From Panulirus ornatus (Eukaryota > Arthropoda > Malacostraca > Decapoda > Palinuridae): 64,000 nucleotides of DNA. Both the position numbers and the translations under genes were made by a program. The stretch spans positions 26,759,476-26,823,475 of the forward strand of contig NC_092235.1 in NCBI RefSeq assembly GCF_036320965.1. The letters are read 5' to 3'. Positions 13,631 to 23,899 of this stretch are shown piece after piece (the first letter of the stretch is position 1; every line of letters begins with the position of its first letter). The notes beneath the pieces were generated by a model that did no database searches, had not been told where the DNA came from, and saw nothing but the letters and a program-made list of their open reading frames with translations.

Positions 13631-16600
13631 CTGACCCTGTCACCGTACGCAAGTATCGTTACGTCGTACTAGGATGGTTTGTGCGTATGTCCAGCTCTAT
13701 CTGAGCTCTTGCTTCTGCGTGCACTCACTCTGTTAGGACGCTCGTTTGAGTGAAATCAGTTCACGTATCCTGTTATGTTCGAACGCTTCTCCTTGGGCGG
13801 GTTTGTTGTGGACAGTTGATGCGATTCCCTTATACTTCGCTTGAAAATCACAAACTACTTATCAGACTCGATCTACCAGCAGAGAATAAGGTTCCAGACA
13901 CCGGGCTTTGAGTGGCAGCATGACCGGACGCCCAACAGAGGTCGTGCCGGACGCTCAGCGGAAGAAGGTACCGGGAGGCTTCGTCATAACGGTGTGTAGC
14001 TGGTTGTTATCGCGGGCAGTGGCCGCTCAGCTTTCTCCACCCTCAAGGTGTGAGTGTCTGCCATCTTCTGCAGGTGGTTCACAGCCGGCCGTCTGGTCCA
14101 GATGGTCCACTGCCGGTCGTCTGGTCTGGAGTTCACAGACAGCTATCTGGTCCAGTTGGTTCACAGACTGCCACAATACGCTTAAATTTAGCACTTCTCC
14201 GTTAATGTTAGATAGTATGGGCTTCATGCGCATATATATGTATCTTATTTTCAAACGTGTGGCTGTGGACACTGTAATGTGTATTTTACATGACACCATT
14301 CGGTAAAAAAGAGCGAACAATGCGACCGGGATAATCTTCCATAACTCAAAGCCTAACTTTTACTTATTTACATTGCTTGCTAACATATCTACACTTACTT
14401 AAGCAAGCCAATGTAGCGTACACCAACTCAGCCAATTTGTGGACGAAATTCTCGATTGCGCTTTGCAGAATAACCACCTTGTTAATATCCTCCATAACGT
14501 AATGTTGTCATCATTTCGTAACTTAATTACGCTTGTGTGTACTGCACGACCCAGATGTAAACCATGATTTCCACACACGGTCTTGGGGATATTGAAGGGA
14601 TAGGTGGCTGCATTGCGTGTTAGTGGCAAGGTTAAACCTACCATCAGCGTTCCCACTCGCTATGTCACACAAGGACACGACACAAAATACGCACACAATA
14701 GCCATCGAACTATGTAAAATTTCTAGAGATGCAAGACACGCTACGTGAACTGGGCACTCATGAATTACCAGAAAAGACCATAGCTATTAACGACACGTGT
14801 TTATTTTGGTCAGTTAGATGGACAGGTGACTGATAGTGAACAATAGTGTGATAGTGAGTATGATGATGATGATCATGGTAGTGAGTGATAAGGAAAATGA
14901 TGCTGATGATGAAATAGGTATATCGTAATTGTGATACATCCACTTTTGGCTATTTAGAGATCATAAATAACAAAGATGATTATTTTGCCATATGAAATAT
15001 GGCACAAAGATCTTTTCGCTTATCCCGCATAAAAGCTTATGACAAATGTGTGTCAGAGATTACCAAGAACTGTAGTAATTTCCTCTAACTCGTATGTCAA
15101 CCATTGTTAATGGAACTCGGCACATACATTTTGCACTAATTCCCATAAAGTTATTGAGGTATGGAGGAAAACACAGAGTTTGCTCGCAGATTATCATTCG
15201 CCCCATTTGGACACTGACTGGAATTGTCCTCAGGGCAACAGAGTTGCTGATTCTGCGCTTGCTCGTATTTTCATTTCCCTTGATCACTTGCTTGTGTAAC
15301 AATCATTGGCTTGTTGGTCCTCTATTCTTTCATGGAACTGGGTTTCCCCATTTCCTGTTATCGAAGTTTCGTCATCACAGGTCTTTGTCATTTCCCCACC
15401 AGCTCCTGGGATTCCCAGCACCTTGTCTTGGCAACTTTGCCCACTCCTAGGGGTCTTGCCAATTCTTCGATACTAGGAAGATTTCTTATTAGTTCCTGTT
15501 TTCTCAGATCATTGGGTTTCGTGTTATTCACATGTTTGCCAGTAACTTGTGGTGGCCACTCATTTCATTTGAGTTTCCAGTCAATTTCAGTAGTTTTCCC
15601 CTGTTATTATGCAATCGTGTATGTTTCCAGCCAACTCACCGTACTCTGTTTTCATAAACGCATCACGTTCGTGGTTCGTGCCATCTGGTTCCCGCTATCA
15701 TATGGGCAGGATGGCCTGGCTGGTTTCTACGTTCTTTCAGGTTACTGCGTGAGGCTCGGCTTGATCAACTGCCTCTCCCATTCTGCGATTCCAGTTTTTA
15801 TTTTCAATTTTTTTTTTTTTGCAGTCACTTCTTTCTCTTTTTGACATTGCCTTGCATTTGAATTTTAGTGCATGGCAGTGGCTACGATTCTTTTGATACA
15901 TCTCTCTCAAGTGCCCCGTGAAATGTAGAAGGCTGGCGAAACTATTCCCACTCGACCTTCATCGAATGTATATACATCTCGAGTCTCACACATGTGGTTG
16001 TTGATCTTAACGTTCCTCCTTCCTCCTCCTTTGGTGCCACAAAGACAGACCTCCCAAACAGAGCAGAATGCCTTTGAAAGTCTCGCATTTCAACGAATCG
16101 AACAGAGACGAGGCTGTTTCGTAGGTGTGATGAGTGAGATGCCAACGAGGGATAATTAACTGTTCCATGAACATTGTACCTTAACACCAGCTGTTCTTAC
16201 CGGTCGAGGTGAATATATGGGAACTGCTAGTCCTAGCCAACCTCGACAGAGTAAGGAAAAAAAAAATAAAGTGTTAAAACCAATTGTGTCTGTAACATGA
16301 GACCGGGTTTGTGTGCGGGAATTTTGATAGATTCATCATCGCGAGCACAAGTGCATCAGCATAATATAACCACTTGTCGTTTCTCAGTTGCAGTTTAGAA
16401 GGTTAAAGTCAGATATTCGTGTAATGTAAATAATTACTGTCGTATATCTGATATGCTCTGGAGTGTCATAGCGTTGCTATGTGAAACGTGATTTGTTCCC
16501 GTGTGTGTGTGTGTGTGTGTGTGTCAGTGCTGCTGGCTGTGAAGACTTTCCTGTTTCTGTCGATGATAGCAGGAAGGTATATAAAGACCCAACTTAATAA

Positions 16601-16815
16601 CCAGCGAGGGAAGGCCAACTGGAAAAGTGTCAAAGCCTTACACCGCGACTTCAAAAGCGGAAGAACCTCATCTACCAAGGGTGTGGCTCGAGGTCATGAG
16701 GACTGGTAAAGTATATGTGGAGTCTGACCCAAATTTTCCTTGTAAGCTGGCTTGGTGTGGGTGTATGTCTTGACCCCTTGGTTGGTGGCGCTCGGTGCTA
16801 TATTAGATATATTTA
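13631..16815. other. No firm gene; one weak exon candidate
   Basis: A weak plus-strand candidate first exon is 13920-14047. It starts with ATG, encodes MTGRPTEVVPDAQRKKVPGG followed by a hydrophobic stretch (FVITVCSWLLSRAVAAQL), and ends at AAG/GTGTGA; I cannot link it to anything. The long frame at 15311-15844 is hydrophobic and low-complexity and looks incidental. A (TG)n tract lies at about 16501-16524. Confidence 0.4.
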
Positions 16816-16889
16816 TTGATCAAGAGGAATAGTTTAAATGATTCCTATCAAATTGATCAAGAGGAATAGTTTAAATGATTCCTATCAAA
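16816..16889. repeat. 37-bp direct tandem duplication
   Basis: Two adjacent identical copies of a 37-bp segment start TTGATCAAGAGGAATAGTTT at 16816 and 16853. Each contains a small inverted repeat (AGGAAT ... ATTCCT). Confidence 0.9.
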
Positions 16890-17056
16890 TTTGTCTTACC
16901 TAACCGTACGTTGTCTTCTGTGGCATTTTAAAGATAGGCGAGAAAGCTTCGAACATTTTCCAATGTTTTTGACGAACATGTGTTTTCATGAGGTGACCAT
17001 GGCAGTATGACAACTGCATTCTTTGGCTGCCAACATCGACCTTGTGATGATTTATC

Positions 17057-17057
<1 letters not shown>

Positions 17058-17118
<61 letters not shown>
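17058..17118. repeat. (TA)n microsatellite at LINE 3' end
   Basis: This TA tract runs into TTTATTTATTTAT and then the 3' end of the minus-strand LINE fragment. Confidence 0.95.
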
Positions 17119-17122
<4 letters not shown>

Positions 17123-17129
17123 TTATTTA

Positions 17130-17650
17130 TCATACTTTGTCGCTGTTCCCGCGTTAGCGAGGTAGTGTAAGGAAACAGACGAAAGAATGGCCCAACCCAC
17201 CCACACACACATGCATACACATCCATGTCCACACACAGTACATATACACACCCATACATCTCAATGTATACATACACTTACACACACACAGACATATACA
17301 TATATACACATGCACACAACTCACACCGTCCGCCCCTACTCACCCCCGTCGCCACCCCGCCACACACGAAACGACAACACCCCCCCCCCCCCTTATGTGC
17401 ACGAGGAGCGCTAGGAAAAGACAACAAAGGCCACACCTGTTCACACTCAGTCCCCAGCTGTCATGCATAACGCACCGAAACCACAGCTCCCTTTCCACAT
17501 CCAGGCCCCACAAAACCCTCCACGGCTCACCCCAGACGCTCCACACGCCCTGGTGCAATCCATCGACAGCACATCCACCCGGTACACCACATGGCTCCAA
17601 CTCACCCCACTTCCCGAACGCCCCCCACCCCCTTGCATATCCAGGCCCCG
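17130..17650 (-). mobile_element. LINE 3' UTR fragment, older subfamily
   Basis: The left end carries the family 3' signature (TACTTTGTCGCTGTTCCCGC, GAGGTAGTGTAAGGAAACAG on the plus strand). It then has an ACACAC-rich stretch and a second UTR block (AACGCACCGAAACCACAGCT, CCCTTTCCACATCCAGGCCC), and ends in remnants of the ORF end. The extra UTR block is absent from the copies at 2872-3071 and 19217-19432, and a related block is present at 37500-37665 and 63400-63600. This is therefore a different, older subfamily. Confidence 0.75.
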
Positions 17651-17672
17651 ACTACCCAAAACCCAAAAACAC

Positions 17673-17677
<5 letters not shown>

Positions 17678-17728
<51 letters not shown>
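17678..17728. repeat. (TG)n microsatellite
   Basis: This TG tract lies between a minus-strand and a plus-strand LINE 3' fragment. Confidence 0.95.
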
Positions 17729-17734
17729 TATGGA

Positions 17735-17924
17735 TGAAGGCAGCAAGTATGAATATGTACATGTGTATATATGTATATGTATGTATATGTTGAAATGTAT
17801 AGTTATGTATATGTGCGTGTGTGGGCGTTTATGTATATGCATGTATATGTGGGTGGGTTGGGCCATTCTTTCGTCTGTTTCCTTGCGCTACTTCGCTGAC
17901 GCGGGAGACGGCGACTTTGAGTAT

Positions 17925-17935
<11 letters not shown>
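17735..17935 (+). mobile_element. LINE 3' UTR fragment, plus strand
   Basis: TG/TA-rich UTR leads into the family terminus (TTTCGTCTGTTTCCTTGCGC, TACTTCGCTGACGCGGGAGA) and then ATATAT. Only the 3' end of the element is present. Confidence 0.75.
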
Positions 17936-17954
<19 letters not shown>

Positions 17955-17955
<1 letters not shown>

Positions 17956-19415
17956 ATTATATGGGAGGGTATTGATTGAGAGGGTGAAGGCATGTACAGA
18001 GCATCAGATTGGGGAAGAGCAGTGCGGTTTCAGAAGTGGTAGAGGATGTGTGGATCAGGTGTTTGCTTTGAAGAATGTATGTGAGAAATACTTAGAAAAG
18101 CAAATGGATTTGTATGTAGCATTTATGGATCTGGAGAAGGCATATGATAGAGTTGATAGAGATGCTCTGTGGAAGGTATTAAGAATATATGGTGTGGGAG
18201 GCAAGTTGTTAGAAGCAGTGAAAAGTTTTTATCGAGGATGTAAGGCATGTGTACGTGTAGGAAGAGAGGAAAGTGATTGGTTCTCAGTGAATGTAGGTTT
18301 GCGGCAGGGGTGTGTGATGTCTCCATGGTTGTTTAATTTGTTTATGGATGGGGTTGTAAGGGAGGTAAATGCAAGAGTTTTGGAAAGAGGGGCAAGTATG
18401 AAGTCTGTTGGGGATGAGAGAGCTTGGGAAGTGAGTCAGTTGTTGTTCGCTGATGATACAGCGCTGGTGGCTGATTCATGTGAGAAACTGCAGAAGCTGG
18501 TGACTGAGTTTGGTAAAGTGTGTGGAAGAAGAAAGTTGAGAGTAAATGTGAATAAGAGCAAGGTTATTAGGTACAGTAGGGGTGAGGGTCAAGTCAATTG
18601 GGAGGTGAGTTTGAATGGAGAAAAACTGGAGGAAGTGAAGTGTTTTAGATATCTGGGAGTGGATCTGTCAGCGGATGGAACCATGGAAGCGGAAGTGGAT
18701 CATAGGGTGGGGGAGGGGGCGAAAATTTTGGGAGCCTTGAAAAATGTGTGGAAGTCGAGAACACTATCTCGGAAAGCAAAAATGGGTATGTTTGAGGGAA
18801 TAGTGGTTCCAACAATGTTGTATGGTTGCGAGGCGTGGGCTATGGATAGAGATGTGCGCAGGAGGATGGATGTGCTGGAAATGAGATGTTTGAGGACAAT
18901 GTGTGGTGTGAGGTGGTTTGATCGAGTAAGTAACGTAAGGGTAAGAGAGATGTGTGGAAATAAAAAGAGCGTGGTTGAGAGAGCAGAAGAGGGTGTTTTG
19001 AAATGGTTTGGGCACATGGAGAGAATGAGTGAGGAGAGATTGACCAAGAGGATATATGTGTCGGAGGTGGAGGGAACGAGGAGAAGAGGGAGGCCAAATT
19101 GGAGGTGGAAAGATGGAGTGAAAAAGATTTTGTGTGATCGGGGCCTGAACATGCAGGAGGGTGAAAGGAGGGCAAGAAATAGAGTGAATTGGAGTCATGT
19201 GGTATACAGGGGTTGACGTGCTGTCAGTGGAGTGAAGCAAGGCATGTGAAGCGTCTGGGGTAAACCATGGAAAGCTGTGTAGGTATGTATATTTGCGTGT
19301 GTGGACGTGTGTATGTACATGTGTATGGGGGGGGGGGGGGGGGGGGTTGGGCCATTTCTTTCGTCTGTTTCCTTGCGCTACCTCGCAAACGCGGGAGACA
19401 GCGAGAAAGTATAAA

Positions 19416-19432
<17 letters not shown>
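17955..19432 (+). mobile_element. RTE-like LINE, longest open copy, 5'-truncated
   Basis: One uninterrupted frame of 414 codons runs from 17972 (TTG, not a true start) to the TGA at 19214-19216. It covers RT blocks GFRSGRGCVDQVF, FMDLEKAYDRVDRD (catalytic Asp), [30 protein letters not shown] (catalytic Asp pair), VNVNKSKVIRYSR and FRYLGVDL. A C-terminal region follows with [22 protein letters not shown] and [15 protein letters not shown]. The N-terminal part, including any endonuclease domain, is missing. The 3' UTR has a G-run at about 19327-19346, the conserved family end, an A-run and (TA)n. The lack of stops and the close match to 1824-3071 suggest a recent insertion. Confidence 0.93.

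Positions 19433-19476
<44 letters not shown>
19433..19476. repeat. (TA)n microsatellite
   Basis: This is a LINE tail tract joined directly to the 5' end of the next SINE. Confidence 0.95.
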
Positions 19477-19479
<3 letters not shown>

Positions 19480-19713
19480 CCCTGGGGATAGGGAGAAAGA
19501 ATACTTCCCACGTATTCCCTGCGTGTCGTAGAAGGCGACTAAAAGGGGAGGGAGCGGGGGGCTGGAAATCCTCCCCCTCTTTTTTTTTTTTTTTAACTTT
19601 CCAAGAGAAGGAACAGAGAAGGGGGCCAGGTGAGGATATTCCCTCAGAGGCCCAGTCCTCTGTTCTTAACGCTACCTTGCTAATGCGGGAAATGGCGAAT
19701 AGTTTGAAAGAAA

Positions 19714-19716
<3 letters not shown>
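19477..19716 (+). mobile_element. SINE with LINE-like 3' end (copy 3)
   Basis: This is a near-full copy in sense orientation. It has the 5' part (ATCCCTGGGGATAGGG), the GTGTCGTAGAAGGCGAC block, the G-rich block, an internal T-run, GAACAGAGAAGGGGGCCAGG and the 3' end CTAATGCGGGAAATGGCGAA, followed by GAAAG and (TA)n. Confidence 0.88.

Positions 19717-19791
<75 letters not shown>
19717..19791. repeat. (TA)n microsatellite at SINE tail
   Basis: This TA tract directly follows the 3' end of the SINE. Confidence 0.96.
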
Positions 19792-19793
<2 letters not shown>

Positions 19794-20173
19794 CAACGTT
19801 GAATCGAGTGATGATAACCATAGAGAAGGCAATATAAACTATATTGATAATCTACATTTCTCGTCGACAATCAATATGTATGCGTCAACTGCCTTGAAAA
19901 TGTGAAAATCGATGTCTAACTTGGTAGCTGACCAAGAAAGAAAAAACACTTTAATTTCTGTTTTGTAATTCTTAATATTGTTTAGAATTAATGAGCACAC
20001 ACACACAGCTCTTTCATTCGTTGATTTGCTCCAAGACACGTCGGTTGCCAGTGTTTGTTGGGAATTCCGCAATATCCTGTCTGTCAACTGATATTTGACA
20101 AAATTATACAAACAAAAATAACCTTGCGTTTGACTGTCTTGTGGAAGACTAAATTATTATTTATATTTTTATT

Positions 20174-20522
20174 ATACTTTGTCGCTGTCTCCCGCGTTTG
20201 CGAGGTAGCGCAAGGAAACAGACGAAAGAAATGGCCCAACCCCCCCCATACACATGTATATACATACGTCCACACACGCAAATATACATACCTACACAGC
20301 TTTCCATGGCTTACCCCAGACGCTTCACATGCCCTGATTCAATCCACTGACAGCACGTCAACCCCGGTATACCACATCGCTCCAATTCACTCTATTCCTT
20401 GCCCTCCTTTCACCCTCCTGCATGTTCAGGCCCCGATCACACAAAATCTTTTTCACTCCATCCTTCCACCTCCAATTTGGTCTCCCTCTTCTCCTTGTTC
20501 CCTCCACCTCCGACACATATAT
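20174..20522 (-). mobile_element. LINE 3' fragment, 5'-truncated
   Basis: The minus strand encodes the last part of the LINE ORF, from [20 protein letters not shown] to the TGA in the usual place, plus the whole 3' UTR. On the left it ends with TATAATAAAAATATAAATAA rather than a long TA tract. Truncation is at about 20522. Confidence 0.9.
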
Positions 20523-20876
20523 AAGACTAAATATATTTACGAAAAACGTGCGCGACAGTTTTGTACATATGAAGCTCATCAATTAATCCGATATTCACGC
20601 TGACCTAGCACCTAGGAATATCTTCCCGTGCGAGTAAAGATATTTTGTTGGTTCAAGCTGGAACCAAGGTCATTGATGCGAGTGTTGGCTCGACCCTGCC
20701 TAGCAGGTCTTAGCACCGGATCCTTTGTTTAAACGAGTGTCCGTGATGTTTGTTCGCCCAAACATGTGTACAATTCCTGTAGAGTCTATGTTGAGATTCC
20801 GTTTTTTACAAGGTTGGGAACCAAACGATATTCGAATGATCAATTAGGAATATTATTGTATGTATATGTTTATATA
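20523..20876. other. No recognisable feature
   Basis: This is unique-looking sequence with no gene or repeat that I can identify. Confidence 0.55.
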
Positions 20877-21082
20877 GCCCTGGGGGTGTGGGAGAAAATA
20901 CTGCCCACGTATTCCCTGCGTGTCGGAGGTGGCGATTAACCGGGGCGGGAGATGAGTGTTCGAGATCCTCCCTTCCTGTTTTACTTTACAAAGGAAGGAG
21001 CCAAGTGAGGAATTTTCCTTCTAAGGCTCTGACATCTGTTGTTCGCCCTACCTTGCTCACACGGGAAATGGCGAGGATGTAC
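20877..21082 (+). mobile_element. SINE with LINE-like 3' end, diverged (copy 4)
   Basis: This is an old copy. CCACGTATTCCCTGCGTGTC, then a mutated G-rich block, CCAAGTGAGGAATTTTCC and CACACGGGAAATGGCGA are all recognisable in order, but with many substitutions and small deletions. Confidence 0.75.
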
Positions 21083-21942
21083 AGAGATTTATGTATTTAT
21101 ATGACCTTCACTGGCACAGGTGTTTGCTCATGATACCATTACTGGCTTAAGTTGGCTCTGTGGTGGAGGATTTTGGAATGTGCAATGTGATGAACTGCTT
21201 TACTCCAGACCAGTTCTGTTAAGGATAGAAAACTTAGGTTAAGCAGACGTATTGCTACACACCCAGATTAATTTTTTTACATTTCAGTTAAAGGTACAAT
21301 TAGTGTTAAGGTACAGTTTAAGATATTCGGCCAGGCACAAATTTTCCTATTGTATAAAGCGGCATGGTTGTGTGTGTGTGTGTGTGTGTGTGTCGGGAGC
21401 TGGTGCCGGACCCTTAGCCTAGCTCTGACTGGTTCTCTCGTCTTGCCTGACTGGTCTGCAGCATCCGCAAGTTCCAGTCATTTGCTTTGATAAAATACGC
21501 CTCATAATCCAGCAGATTTTTGACGATTCTTCCGAGAGCGAATACCATGGCCGACTCAATTTACCTGAGATTAGGTAGATTTTCGCTGCTTTGGACTGCC
21601 GGACAGAGAGATGGGATCTCATGAGTCCTGTTGTTGAAATCTAGATATCTTCATCACCTTATTGTTTATTAAAGTCTCTCTGCTTCGCTGATCCATTGTA
21701 GTTCCCTCGGCTCTTTCTCGAAGATTTCACTAGTTTCATAGTTTGACTTAACTCTGTGGTTAAACGTGTTTCTCTTGCACGTGAAATTGCATTTTTTTTT
21801 CTTTTTCTGTTTCGAATTCTGCAGTTGAGTCAAAATACGTTCGCAACACATGCTTTTTGCATAGGTTAGGTTCATAAGCTTAGAAAAATACTAAGAGAAT
21901 TTACAGGCTTGCGTTAAAATTCTCAGTAAGAAATATCAAAAT

Positions 21943-21977
<35 letters not shown>

Positions 21978-22129
21978 CATGCAGTGGTGGTGAAGTGTTG
22001 GTATGGCATTGCGAAAGACAGATCGCTACCCGGATCGCTACCCTTCCACTACCACCTCCAGTTTTGGCTGCACATTCCGATCTCCTTAGAACTAGGCAAC
22101 GTACGGCTTAAATTAGTGTTTACAAAATG
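21083..22129. other. No recognisable gene; (TG)n and (TA)n
   Basis: A TG tract lies at about 21369-21392 and a TA tract at about 21945-21976. Otherwise this is unique-looking sequence. Confidence 0.55.
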
Positions 22130-22287
22130 TTCCAGTCACGTCCTAGCTTTGTCTCTTCGATGTATATCAACTGACTTGTATTTCTCTCTTGTGTCTCCCC
22201 TGATGGTGTAATTATGACACGAAAGTGCACTTGGGAACTTATCGCGTTCATTTTCCCCGTGGACTCGTAGGAATATCTTGATCACGC
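22130..22287 (+). repeat. Dispersed repeat arm with hammerhead-like motif (left arm)
   Basis: This arm carries TCTCCCCTGATGGTGTAATT, ACACGAAAGTGCACTTGGGA, TTTTCCCCGTGGACTCGTAG and GAATATCTTGATCACGCGCA in order. The same series recurs inverted at 22530-22640, and parts recur at 28725-28776 and 46459-46545. CTGATGG, a short stem, GAAA and CTT/GGGA are spaced as in a hammerhead core, but position 9 is G rather than A. Confidence 0.65.
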
Positions 22288-22294
22288 GCAAAAT

Positions 22295-22444
22295 TGTGAT
22301 CTTTTTTTTTTTTTTTTTTTTTTTTTTCCAAAACAAGGAACAGAGAAGGGGGCCAGGTGAGGATATTCCCTCCAAGGCCCAGTCCTCTGTTCTTAACGCT
22401 ACCTCGCTAATGCGGGAAATGGCGAATAGTTTGAAAGAAAAAAG

Positions 22445-22447
<3 letters not shown>
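22295..22447 (+). mobile_element. SINE with LINE-like 3' end, 5'-truncated (copy 5)
   Basis: This copy starts at the internal T-run (about 28 T) and continues through GAACAGAGAAGGGGGCCAGG to the normal 3' end and GAAAG. It lies inside the dispersed inverted repeat and separates its two arms. Confidence 0.85.

Positions 22448-22448
<1 letters not shown>

Positions 22449-22529
<81 letters not shown>
22449..22529. repeat. (TA)n microsatellite at SINE tail
   Basis: This TA tract directly follows the truncated SINE and ends at the right arm of the dispersed inverted repeat. Confidence 0.96.
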
Positions 22530-22531
<2 letters not shown>

Positions 22532-22640
22532 CTATGAGTCCACGGGGAAATGAAACACGATAAGTTCCCAAGTGCACTTTCGTGTAATTATCACATCATC
22601 AGGGGAGATGCAAGAAAGAAATATAACAGTGAGTTGATAT
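22530..22640 (-). repeat. Dispersed repeat arm with hammerhead-like motif (right arm)
   Basis: This is an inverted copy of the left arm. On the minus strand, CTGATGA is at 22602-22596, GAAA at 22581-22578, then GTGCACTT and GGGA. TCCC just before CTGATGA can pair with GGGA (22569-22566). Confidence 0.65.
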
Positions 22641-23883
<1,243 letters not shown>

Positions 23884-23899
23884 AGCCAAGTTTTCTAAG

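Noticed and set aside
13125..13652. A 175-codon minus-strand repeat protein
   Set aside because: The frame follows from the 49-bp array, all three frames are open, and there is no support from splice signals or known domains.
15311..15844. A 177-codon hydrophobic ORF
   Set aside because: It has no domain or conserved motif, starts inside unique AT/CT-rich DNA, and ends in a T-run; it looks incidental.
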